From Maribacter_C sp047345145 (GTDB lineage Bacteria > Bacteroidota > Bacteroidia > Flavobacteriales > Flavobacteriaceae), in NCBI RefSeq assembly GCF_047345145.1, contig NZ_JBLFER010000001.1:1178001-1242000 (forward strand): a stretch of DNA of 64,000 nt, given 5' to 3'. This document shows, piece after piece, positions 51,844 through 59,696 of this stretch. The notes beneath the pieces were generated by a model, which was not told where the DNA came from, ran no database searches, and worked only from the letters and a program-made list of their open reading frames with translations. Every line of letters begins with the position of its first letter. The stretch's first letter is position 1. A program made the translations under genes and the position numbers.

Positions 51844-53355
51844 ATGTCTCGAACACTCTCACTTTTACTTATTCTAACAACGATAAATTCCTGCTCGGTA
51901 TTCAAACCTATACCCCAACCCAGAACAGAATTTCGGGGGTTTTGGGTTGCCACGGTAGTAAATATCGATTGGCCAAAAAATGGAAATGATTCCGTAGAAA
52001 AACAAAAAACGGATTTCTTAGAAATATTAGATTTCTATCAAAACCTTAACTTCAACACCGCTATAGTTCAAATCAGAACCGCTGGAGACGCTTTCTATAA
52101 GTCAGAAAATGCCCCATGGTCCAGATTTCTAACTGGTACAGAGGGAGAAGTTTCTACATCAAAATCTACCCTTTTAAAATGGATGATTGACCAAACCCAT
52201 AACCGGGGTATGGAATTTCATGCATGGCTTAACCCCTATCGTGCCACATTTGATTTGAAAACAGAAGTTTTAAGCGAAATACATGACTATAACCTCCACC
52301 CTGACTGGATGTTGAAATACGGAAAAAAATACTACTACGACCCAGGTTTGCCAGAAGTACAACAAAAAATGATTGCTGTTATTGATGAAGTAGTTTCGAA
52401 CTATGATGTAGATGCCATTCATTTTGATGATTATTTCTATCCGTATCGAATTCAAGGTGAGGTTTTTCAAGATTCGATTTCTTACTATAACTGTGCGTTA
52501 CCCAATCAGAATCTAGAAGATTGGCGACGGAGCAATATCGATTCTCTCATCAAAAAAAGTCATGATATTATCAAAGCTAGAAAACCTTGGGTACAGTTTG
52601 GGGTGAGTCCGTTTGGGGTTTGGAAAAACAAGTCCTCTGACCCCAAAGGTTCTGATACCAAAGCAGGACAAACAACCTACGAGGATTTATACGCAGACCC
52701 CTTACTTTGGATTGAAAAAGGATGGCTCGACTATCTAATTCCCCAAGTATACTGGAGTATGGAGCTTCCTGTAGCTTCGCATCGTAAAATCGTGGATTGG
52801 TGGTCAAGCCAAAGTCAAAACACGAATTTATACATCGGAAACGGACCTTATAAAATCCGAAACAATAGCGATACAGCCTGGGATAATAAAAAAGAACTCC
52901 CCAATCAAATTAGCTATTCCCGAGAAAAAAATGTTGTTCAGGGGAATGCTTTTTTTAGTGCTAAAAGCTTAATGAATGACAATGTTGATGTTGTTAAATA
53001 TTTGAAACGAAAATACTATAAAGAACCATCGCTTCCTCCTGTTTCCAAGTTGGCTGTCCCGAAAGCTAAAAGTTTTACCGTTCAGCAATCAATCCGAAAA
53101 TCAAATGACGCTATTACCTTGAAATTTAACGACCGAGAGTCCATTCGGTATGTGATGGTTTATCCCTCTGGTAAAAATGAAAAAGCAACCTATCCCCTAA
53201 AAAAACTAATCACAAAAGTTTCTGTTGAAAACGGCCAGGAAGTTAGTCTTCCGTTCAAAATTCTTGGAAAAAGAAAATATGTTGCACTGACTTTTATAGA
53301 TTTTTATGGAAGAGAGTCTGAACCGATAATTGTACATTTAAATGAAACAAACTGA
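51844..53355 (+). CDS. GHL10-family glycoside hydrolase lipoprotein (DigH/YddW-like)
   Basis: A 503-residue lipoprotein (lipobox INSC, Cys 17) of the GHL10/DUF187 glycosidase family, to which E. coli DigH (YddW) belongs; DigH cleaves peptidoglycan glycan strands already stripped of peptides. The family pattern is clear: FRGFWVATVVNIDWP (about 31-45), AIVQIRTAGDAFY, APWSRFLTG, EFHAWLNPYR and IHFDDYFYPYR with likely catalytic acids in the DD pair, then DYLIPQVYWS. The C-terminal 100 residues form a separate beta-rich domain. Its place between nagB and ampG supports a role in releasing sugars for recycling. Outer-membrane periplasmic face is the likely site. Confidence 0.88.
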   Translation: MSRTLSLLLILTTINSCSVFKPIPQPRTEFRGFWVATVVNIDWPKNGNDSVEKQKTDFLEILDFYQNLNFNTAIVQIRTAGDAFYKSENAPWSRFLTGTEGEVSTSKSTLLKWMIDQTHNRGMEFHAWLNPYRATFDLKTEVLSEIHDYNLHPDWMLKYGKKYYYDPGLPEVQQKMIAVIDEVVSNYDVDAIHFDDYFYPYRIQGEVFQDSISYYNCALPNQNLEDWRRSNIDSLIKKSHDIIKARKPWVQFGVSPFGVWKNKSSDPKGSDTKAGQTTYEDLYADPLLWIEKGWLDYLIPQVYWSMELPVASHRKIVDWWSSQSQNTNLYIGNGPYKIRNNSDTAWDNKKELPNQISYSREKNVVQGNAFFSAKSLMNDNVDVVKYLKRKYYKEPSLPPVSKLAVPKAKSFTVQQSIRKSNDAITLKFNDRESIRYVMVYPSGKNEKATYPLKKLITKVSVENGQEVSLPFKILGKRKYVALTFIDFYGRESEPIIVHLNETN

Positions 53356-53356
53356 T

Positions 53357-54619
53357 ATGATTCAAAAAAACAAATGGGCTTGGGCATGGGTACCAACCAT
53401 GTACTTTGCTCAGGGCCTTCCCTATGCACTAGTAGTTACCGTGTCTGTCATCATGTACAAAAAATTAGGAGTTAGCAACGCTGACATAGGTTTATATACT
53501 AGTTTTTTATACATCCCCTGGGTGATTAAACCTTTGTGGAGCCCTTTTGTAGATCTAAAAAGCACCAAACGAAATTGGTTTTTATGGATGCAATTACTCG
53601 CTTCTGCCGCGCTTTTGGCCATCGGGCTCACCTTACCTACCAATGTTTTTTTCGTTACCAGTTTGGCTTGCTTTTGGATGGTCGCTTTCGCTTCGGCAAC
53701 AAATGATATTGCTACCGACGGATATTATATGATTGGACTAACCGAGGACAAGCAATCCTTTTTTGTCGGAATGCGAAGTGTATTCTATAAACTAGCCAAT
53801 GTAACGGGTCAGGGGTTATTGGTGATATTAGCGGGCTTTCTTGAAAATAAATATGGCGACAATACAAAAGCATGGTCCTATACGATGATATGCGCAGGTT
53901 CGCTTATGCTACTTATGACTTTGTCGAACTTTTTTGTTACGCCAAAGTTCGAAAGTTCGGAAGCAATAGAATTAGAAAAACCGAAAGGTTTTTTGGAGGT
54001 TTTTGTATCCTTCTTCAAAAAACCAGGAATGGATTTGGCAATAGCGTTTATTCTATTTTTCAGGCTTGGCGAATCGCAATTGGTGAAAATGGCATCGCCT
54101 TTCCTGCTAGATTCTGAGGCTGTTGGAGGATTAGGATATAGCACATCTGAGGTTGGCACGATTTACGGAACAATAGGGGTGATTTTCTTGACTGTTGGTG
54201 GGATTTTAGGGGGAATATTAATCTCGCGACAAGGCTTAAAAAAATGGATGTTACCTATGCTAATCTCACTGAACGCTCCGAATGCACTTTATGCATTGTT
54301 GGCCGTTACAGGAACCACGGATGCATGGGCGGTAACAGGTACAGTAATCGTAGAGCAATTTGGTTACGGTTTTGGTATAGCGGGATTCATGGTATATCTA
54401 ATTTATGTAGCCGAAGGAAATTCCAAAACTTCACACTACGCATTGGCAACAGGTTTTATGGCTTTAGGAATGATGCTACCCGGCCTTATTAGCGGTTTTA
54501 TGCAAGAATGGTTGGGCTATGATGGATTCTTTATTTGGGTTGTACTGGCCGCACTTCCCGCATTTGTAATATTAAGATATATTAAATACCCAGCTGACTT
54601 TGGAAAAGCAAAAGCTTAA
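53357..54619 (+). CDS. AmpG-like muropeptide permease (MFS)
   Basis: A 420-residue major-facilitator protein with about 12 membrane segments. The N-terminal WVPTMYFAQGLPYALV and the early KPLWSPFVD loop are characteristic of AmpG-type permeases, which carry GlcNAc-anhydroMurNAc sugars and peptides from periplasm to cytoplasm. The frame is open from ATG 53342, which would overlap the preceding gene by 14 bases; the ATG at 53357 directly after that gene's stop is an equally good start and is preferred. Next genes are NagZ and AnmK, which use exactly the expected AmpG cargo. Confidence 0.88.
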   Translation: MIQKNKWAWAWVPTMYFAQGLPYALVVTVSVIMYKKLGVSNADIGLYTSFLYIPWVIKPLWSPFVDLKSTKRNWFLWMQLLASAALLAIGLTLPTNVFFVTSLACFWMVAFASATNDIATDGYYMIGLTEDKQSFFVGMRSVFYKLANVTGQGLLVILAGFLENKYGDNTKAWSYTMICAGSLMLLMTLSNFFVTPKFESSEAIELEKPKGFLEVFVSFFKKPGMDLAIAFILFFRLGESQLVKMASPFLLDSEAVGGLGYSTSEVGTIYGTIGVIFLTVGGILGGILISRQGLKKWMLPMLISLNAPNALYALLAVTGTTDAWAVTGTVIVEQFGYGFGIAGFMVYLIYVAEGNSKTSHYALATGFMALGMMLPGLISGFMQEWLGYDGFFIWVVLAALPAFVILRYIKYPADFGKAKA

Positions 54620-54620
54620 T

Positions 54621-56201
54621 ATGAATACCATACTAGACTACGAAATCGCCAGGAATACTTTTAGCTTACCGGAAAAAGTAGGCCAGCTCTTTATGCCTGC
54701 TGCATTTATAAATGATACTGAAGAAGAAATTCAAAAACTAGAAAAACTAATCCAAGAACATAGTATTGGGTCACTTTGTTTTTTTCACAGTCGCGCAAGC
54801 GCAGCGACAAACTATGAAGGCAAAAAAGAAGTGGTTTATAATTCCGAAAGTTTCGAAACTCTTAAAGCACTTATTAAACGATATCAAAGTGTTTCTAAAT
54901 ATCCCTTATTAATTGCGATTGATGCCGAATGGGGATTAGCCATGCGCATTGAAAACACACCGCAATACCCTTACAACATAACTTTAGGAGCAATTCAAGG
55001 AAATCATGATTTGATTTACGAAGTTGGACGAAATATTGCTCGAGACTGCAAGACCGCAGGAATTCATTGGAATTTAGCGCCTTGTGTTGATATTAATAAC
55101 AATCCGAATAATCCCGTAATCGGTTATCGCTCTTTCGGCGAAGACAAAATCAATGTGACCGAAAAAGCTTTAGCTTTTATTAAAGGAACGCAAAGTGAAG
55201 GCGTATTGACAAGCATCAAACATTTTCCGGGTCACGGAGATACAGCTACCGATTCACATTTGGGACTCCCGTTGATTGACAAATCCAAAGAAGAATTGGT
55301 TGCAAATGAGTTGTATCCTTTTCAAAAGCTAATTGAGGAAGGGGTTGATTCTGTAATGGTGGGACACTTATCTGTTCCAGCTTTAGCCAATGGAGAGCGG
55401 ATTTCTTCAAGTATATCTAAGGACATCATAAAAGGAGTACTTCGAAGTGAAATGGGTTTCACAGGGGTAGTAATTTCAGATGCGTTAAATATGCATGCAG
55501 TTTCTAAAAACTATCCCATAAAAGGAGAGTTAGAATGGCTTGCGTTCGACGCTGGTAATGATGTACTTTGTTTTGCAGAACATGTTACTGAAGGAATTGA
55601 ATCTATACTCAAAAATGCTTCTGAAACACAAATTGAAGAAAGTTTTAAAAGAGTTTGGAAGCTAAAAGAAAACGCTTTACTATCAGTTCGAGCGGAGTCG
55701 AGAACGGTTTCAAAACCTGAAACTGACAGGCGACTTAATCGTAAACTAGCCGAAAATAGTCTGACCTTATTAAAAGGAAGTTATGCCGATATTGCCAATT
55801 TTAGAACTACAGACTTTTGCACTTTGACCTTCAAACGTTCTATGTTAGATAATAATACAGAAGGGATTCTTGCCAGTTTGAAGGAAATGAATTCGGAAGT
55901 GGAAGAAGAAAAAGATATCTTAATTCTATTAACTCCGCCACAGGTAAAACCTGCAAACACCTTTGGTTTATTTCAGGAAGAAATCGATTTTGTAAATGAA
56001 CTTATTCGTACTAAAAATGTAGTTCTATATCTTTTCGGAAATCCATATGTTTTGAATCATTTGAACCTTCAGAATGCAAAAGTTATTGTTATTGCTTATC
56101 AAAAGTTTACAGAATTTCAAGACGTAGCGACTGAACATTTTTTGGGTAAATTGAAAGCTAAAGGAAAGCTGCCGGTTAAGATAAAAACTCCCCGCCCTTG
56201 A
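54621..56201 (+). CDS. Cytoplasmic GH3 beta-N-acetylglucosaminidase (NagZ-like)
   Basis: A 526-residue GH3 enzyme without a signal peptide, so cytoplasmic. It would release GlcNAc from GlcNAc-anhydroMurNAc imported by AmpG. KHFPGHGDTATDSH (about 195-208) holds the His/Asp acid-base pair, and the nucleophile is in SDALNM (about 280-285). AIDAEWGLAMR and APCVDINNNPNNPVIGYRSFG match the exported paralogue at 2117-5029 closely, but this protein lacks the second serine-hydrolase domain. It starts at ATG 54621, immediately after the ampG stop. The last codons enter a GC-rich palindromic region, so the C-terminal KTPRP may be recently altered. Confidence 0.9.
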   Translation: MNTILDYEIARNTFSLPEKVGQLFMPAAFINDTEEEIQKLEKLIQEHSIGSLCFFHSRASAATNYEGKKEVVYNSESFETLKALIKRYQSVSKYPLLIAIDAEWGLAMRIENTPQYPYNITLGAIQGNHDLIYEVGRNIARDCKTAGIHWNLAPCVDINNNPNNPVIGYRSFGEDKINVTEKALAFIKGTQSEGVLTSIKHFPGHGDTATDSHLGLPLIDKSKEELVANELYPFQKLIEEGVDSVMVGHLSVPALANGERISSSISKDIIKGVLRSEMGFTGVVISDALNMHAVSKNYPIKGELEWLAFDAGNDVLCFAEHVTEGIESILKNASETQIEESFKRVWKLKENALLSVRAESRTVSKPETDRRLNRKLAENSLTLLKGSYADIANFRTTDFCTLTFKRSMLDNNTEGILASLKEMNSEVEEEKDILILLTPPQVKPANTFGLFQEEIDFVNELIRTKNVVLYLFGNPYVLNHLNLQNAKVIVIAYQKFTEFQDVATEHFLGKLKAKGKLPVKIKTPRP

Positions 56202-56372
56202 CAGGGCCGGGTGGCTTCTGATTTATCAGAAGACGGGGGGCGGGTAGAAAGCTCAAGCCTTGGCTATTTAAATAGAAGTTTGGTAAAAGACCTAAGGCTC
56301 GGGTTTTACCACCCCTTTCTCCGCCAGTTGGCGGATTCATTCCCCTCCTTGAAAAAGGAGAGGAGCTTTAAA
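56190..56372. repeat. GC-rich cluster of palindromes between nagZ and anmK
   Basis: About 180 bases unlike the surrounding AT-rich DNA, holding nested hairpins: CCCGCCC (56191-56197) with GGGCGGG (56238-56244) around a perfect CTTCTGAT/ATCAGAAG hairpin (56215-56232); GGTAAAA (56282-56288) with TTTTACC (56304-56310); TCCGCCA/TGGCGGA (56320-56335); and CTCCTT/AAGGAG near 56345-56360. It resembles a dispersed palindromic intergenic element rather than a simple terminator. It could also tune expression of anmK. Confidence 0.6.
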
Positions 56373-56384
56373 AAAAGTAAAAAA

Positions 56385-57461
56385 ATGAAAACATTCAAAA
56401 TACTTGGCTTGATGTCCGGAACCTCCCTTGACGGCCTAGACCTCTGCTACTGCCATATCAATAGGGACTTGGACAAATGGTCTTTTGAAATCATTGAGAC
56501 CAAAAGCATTTCCTATTCTGATGATATGCAATCGGAGTTAAAAGACTCTATTTATTTGAAGGCTGATGAATTGTTGCAATTCCATAATACCTACGGTACG
56601 TGGCTTGGAAAAGAGGCAAAGCAATTTATTTCCGATAAAAAACTTGAAGTTGCTTTTATTTCCAGCCATGGACATACAACACATCACCAACCTGAAAACG
56701 GACTTACGTTCCAGATTGGTTCAGGTCAGCATCTCGCCAACGAAAGTGCTTGCAAAGTAATCTGCGATTTTAGAACCAATGATATTGCCTTGGGCGGACA
56801 AGGAGCTCCTTTAGTTCCGATTGGTGACCAACTATTCTTTGGGGAATATGATTTTTGTTTGAATTTAGGAGGGATTAGTAATATATCATTAGAACAGAAA
56901 GGAAAGCGAATTGCTTATGATATTGGTTTGGCCAATATGATTCTAAACTACATCACCAGAAAAATAGATTTAGCTTATGACAAAGGAGGAGAACTTGCAG
57001 CTTCCGGAAGGATAAATCAAAATATGCTCGATAAACTAAATGGATTGAAATACTATTTACTTCCCCACCCGAAATCCATTGGCTATGAATGGTTTGTAGA
57101 GGAAGTTGTGCCAATTGTCGATATCACAGATGATTCAGTCGAAAATCTATTGCATACCTCTATTCATCATATTTGTGAAAAAGTTGCGCAACAAGTAAAA
57201 CTGAATAGCTCAAAAGAAGAAAGCTCCTTATTTGTAACTGGCGGTGGTGCTTTAAACCATTTTCTGGTTAAAGTCCTTCAAGAAAAACTTGAGGAAAATA
57301 CGAAAGTAGTAGTCCCAGAAAAAGAGCTCATTGAATTTAAAGAAGCTGTCGTTTTTGCCTTAATGGGTGCACTTCGCGTAGAGCAAGAAATCAACGTTTT
57401 AAAATCGGTCACGGGAGCGAAAAGAGATTCTTCAAGCGGAGTGCTCTATCTACCCACCTAA
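56385..57461 (+). CDS. anmK: Anhydro-N-acetylmuramic acid kinase
   Basis: A 358-residue cytoplasmic kinase that opens and phosphorylates 1,6-anhydroMurNAc to MurNAc-6-phosphate, the substrate of MurQ. Motifs are LGLMSGTSLDGLDL at the N-terminus (phosphate loop), SSHGHTTHHQP, DFRTNDIALGGQGAPLVPIGDQ with the catalytic Asp, LNLGGISNIS and VTGGGALN. The frame stays open upstream through the palindromic region to 56211, but only the ATG at 56385 gives the normal N-terminus and family length. It completes the chain DigH-like, AmpG, NagZ, AnmK, MurQ, NagB. Confidence 0.95.
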   Translation: MKTFKILGLMSGTSLDGLDLCYCHINRDLDKWSFEIIETKSISYSDDMQSELKDSIYLKADELLQFHNTYGTWLGKEAKQFISDKKLEVAFISSHGHTTHHQPENGLTFQIGSGQHLANESACKVICDFRTNDIALGGQGAPLVPIGDQLFFGEYDFCLNLGGISNISLEQKGKRIAYDIGLANMILNYITRKIDLAYDKGGELAASGRINQNMLDKLNGLKYYLLPHPKSIGYEWFVEEVVPIVDITDDSVENLLHTSIHHICEKVAQQVKLNSSKEESSLFVTGGGALNHFLVKVLQEKLEENTKVVVPEKELIEFKEAVVFALMGALRVEQEINVLKSVTGAKRDSSSGVLYLPT

Positions 57462-57562
57462 AGATAAGAGGGAAATCGCTATCTTAGAAAACTATTGCAA
57501 AAACATGACAGATTTCCAATGAAGTTAGAGTCGATGCAGAAGAAATACCGGTTATATATTAA

Positions 57563-57590
57563 CAGATTTCCGTCTTCACGGAAATGACAA
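57563..57590. repeat. Palindromic repeat copy 1 (stem-loop with CTTC loop)
   Basis: Stem ATTTCCGT (57566-57573), loop CTTC, stem ACGGAAAT (57578-57585), preceded by CAG and followed by GACAA. The same layout recurs at 57907-57934, so the two are copies of one element. A partial copy (ACAGATTTCC) occurs near 57508. Confidence 0.6.
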
Positions 57591-57602
57591 GAAAAAAAAT
57601 TT

Positions 57603-57863
57603 ATGAGTGACAAGCAACAAAAAGCAAGTGCCTATTGGAAAGAAAATGTTAGATACCTTTTCATTCTTCTAGCCATCTGGTTTGCGGTTTCTTACGGCGC
57701 TGGAATCCTTTTTAAAGACGCCTTGGATACGATTCAAATCGGCGGCTTCAAATTAGGTTTTTGGTTTGCCCAACAAGGCTCGATTTATGTGTTTGTCATT
57801 TTGATATTCGTTTACGTACGATTGATGAACAAGCTCGACAAGAAATACGGTTACGACGAATAA
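57603..57863 (+). CDS. DUF4212 small subunit of a sodium/solute symporter
   Basis: An 86-residue membrane protein with two hydrophobic segments (about 15-35 and 52-75). YWKENVRYLFILLAIWFAVSYG and the LGFWFAQQGSIYVFV segment are typical of DUF4212 proteins, which are encoded next to and probably associate with VC_2705-type sodium/solute symporters. Flanked on both sides by the same palindromic repeat. The next gene encodes the matching symporter, 85 bases downstream. Confidence 0.88.
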   Translation: MSDKQQKASAYWKENVRYLFILLAIWFAVSYGAGILFKDALDTIQIGGFKLGFWFAQQGSIYVFVILIFVYVRLMNKLDKKYGYDE

Positions 57864-57877
57864 AACAAACCAGAGCC

Positions 57878-57905
57878 ATCAACTGACAACTATCAACTAA
57901 CAACC
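57878..57905 (+). repeat. Heptanucleotide tandem repeat (four units)
   Basis: Four consecutive seven-base units, ATCAACT, GACAACT, ATCAACT and AACAACC, occupy the gap between the DUF4212 and symporter genes. Short heptamer repeats like this occur in intergenic DNA of several bacterial groups; here it abuts the second palindromic repeat. Confidence 0.55.
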
Positions 57906-57906
57906 A

Positions 57907-57934
57907 CAGATTCTCGACTTCTCGGGAATGACAA
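57907..57934. repeat. Palindromic repeat copy 2 (stem-loop with CTTC loop)
   Basis: Stem ATTCTCGA (57910-57917), loop CTTC, stem TCGGGAAT (57922-57929), with one T-G wobble, again preceded by CAG and followed by GACAA. The ATG inside its 3' end (57928) is in frame with the symporter but is probably not the real start. Confidence 0.6.
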
Positions 57935-57948
57935 TAAAAACATTATTC

Positions 57949-59661
57949 ATGACCGTTCAAACTTGGACCTATATTTTAGTCGGAATCACCTTTGCCCTTT
58001 ATATCGGCATTGCGATATGGTCAAGAGCTGGTTCTACCAAAGAATTTTATGTCGCAGGAGGCGGAGTTTCTCCCCTCGCCAATGGAATGGCCACAGCAGC
58101 AGATTGGATGTCAGCAGCTTCCTTTATTTCCATGGCGGGAATCATTGCCTTTGCAGGTTATGATGGCTCTGTTTATTTAATGGGATGGACCGGTGGCTAC
58201 GTGCTTTTAGCACTTCTACTTGCCCCCTATTTACGAAAGTTTGGAAAGTTCACAGTTCCAGATTTTATTGGTGATAGATATTATTCAAACACGGCTAGAA
58301 TCGTAGCCGTGATATGTGCTCTGTTGGTTTCTTTTACCTATGTGGCCGGACAAATGCGCGGAGTTGGATTGGTATTTTCCCGTTTTCTAGAAGTTGATAT
58401 TAATACGGGAGTAATCATAGGAATGATTATCGTTCTCTTCTACGCTGTCCTAGGTGGGATGAAAGGCATCACCTATACACAAGTAGCACAATATTGCGTG
58501 CTGATTTTCGCCTTTATGGTTCCAGCAATTTTTATATCCATTCAAATGACAGGAAATCCGATTCCGCAGTTGGGAATGGGTTCGACTTTGAATGATGGCT
58601 CTGGAACGTTTTTATTAGACAAATTAGACGGACTCTCAACCGAACTGGGATTTAATGAATATACGGATGGTTCAAAATCGATGACCGATATTTTCGCCAT
58701 CACGCTAGCCTTAATGGTGGGTACCGCAGGATTACCCCATGTAATCGTTCGTTTTTTTACAGTGAAAAGGGTAAAAGATGCCCGTAAATCAGCAGGTTGG
58801 GCATTATTACTAATCGCCATCTTGTATACCACAGCTCCCGCTGTAGCTGTATTTGCCAGAACCAATATGATTAATACGGTTAGCAACCAGCCCTACGCAG
58901 ATATGCCTGAGTGGTTTTCAACTTGGGAAAAGACAGAACTAATCAAATTCGATGATAAAAACGGAGATGGAAAAATTCAATATGTAGCAGATGCCCAATT
59001 GAATGAGCTTACCGTTGACCCAGATATCATGGTCATGGCCAATCCTGAGATCGCTAACCTTCCAGCATGGGTAATTGCACTAATAGCGGCTGGAAGCTTA
59101 GCTGCTGCACTTTCAACCGCAGCAGGTTTATTATTAGTTATTTCCTCTTCTATATCGCATGATTTAATCAAAAAAGTAATTAAACCTGATATTACTGAAA
59201 AAGGAGAGCTCTGGGCTGCAAGAGGAGCTGCAACTGTGGCCGTAGTTGTGGCGGGATATTTTGGGATTGACCCCCCAGGCTTCGTAGCAGCAGTAGTTGC
59301 CCTAGCCTTTGGACTGGCGGCAGCATCATTTTTTCCAGCTATCGTGCTAGGCATATTTTATAAAAAAATGAACAAAGAAGGCGCAATAGCAGGTATGGTC
59401 GTCGGTATTTTATTGATGCTCTTTTATATGCTCAAATTCAAATTCGGAATTTTTGACGGCGGTAAATCTGCCGTAGCAGGATTAAAGGAAGACTGGTGGT
59501 TTGGGATTTCCCCAGAAGGATTTGGTACAATAGCTATGCTTGTGAATTTCGCAGTCTCAATTGTGGTTATGCAGTTTACCCCTCCACCACCTCAGAATGT
59601 TCAAGATATTGTTGAGGATATTCGAATTCCTAGTGGTGCTGGCGAGGCTACTGGACATTAA
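57949..59661 (+). CDS. Sodium/solute symporter, VC_2705 (ActP-like) subfamily
   Basis: A 570-residue SSS-family carrier with about 13 membrane segments, related to acetate permease ActP. FYVAGGGVSPLANGMATAADWMSAASF and GGYVLLALLLAPYLRKFGKFTVPDF are diagnostic. An extra-membrane loop contains D-K-N-G-D-G-K-I, an EF-hand-like calcium loop (58954-58977). I chose ATG 57949 because the in-frame ATG at 57928 lies within a dispersed palindromic repeat. With DUF4212 before it and acs after it, acetate or another short carboxylate is the likely substrate, taken up with sodium. Confidence 0.88.
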   Translation: MTVQTWTYILVGITFALYIGIAIWSRAGSTKEFYVAGGGVSPLANGMATAADWMSAASFISMAGIIAFAGYDGSVYLMGWTGGYVLLALLLAPYLRKFGKFTVPDFIGDRYYSNTARIVAVICALLVSFTYVAGQMRGVGLVFSRFLEVDINTGVIIGMIIVLFYAVLGGMKGITYTQVAQYCVLIFAFMVPAIFISIQMTGNPIPQLGMGSTLNDGSGTFLLDKLDGLSTELGFNEYTDGSKSMTDIFAITLALMVGTAGLPHVIVRFFTVKRVKDARKSAGWALLLIAILYTTAPAVAVFARTNMINTVSNQPYADMPEWFSTWEKTELIKFDDKNGDGKIQYVADAQLNELTVDPDIMVMANPEIANLPAWVIALIAAGSLAAALSTAAGLLLVISSSISHDLIKKVIKPDITEKGELWAARGAATVAVVVAGYFGIDPPGFVAAVVALAFGLAAASFFPAIVLGIFYKKMNKEGAIAGMVVGILLMLFYMLKFKFGIFDGGKSAVAGLKEDWWFGISPEGFGTIAMLVNFAVSIVVMQFTPPPPQNVQDIVEDIRIPSGAGEATGH

Positions 59662-59696
59662 ATTTTTATTTATTTTTAAAGGAAAGAAAGCAGAAG

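Noticed and set aside
56211..56384. N-terminal extension of anmK through the palindromic region
   Set aside because: The 58 extra codons are encoded by hairpin DNA and precede the conserved N-terminus LGLMSGTS; ATG 56385 fits family length.
58977..59354. 125-codon minus-strand Ala/Thr-rich frame
   Set aside because: Antisense shadow of the symporter membrane segments.
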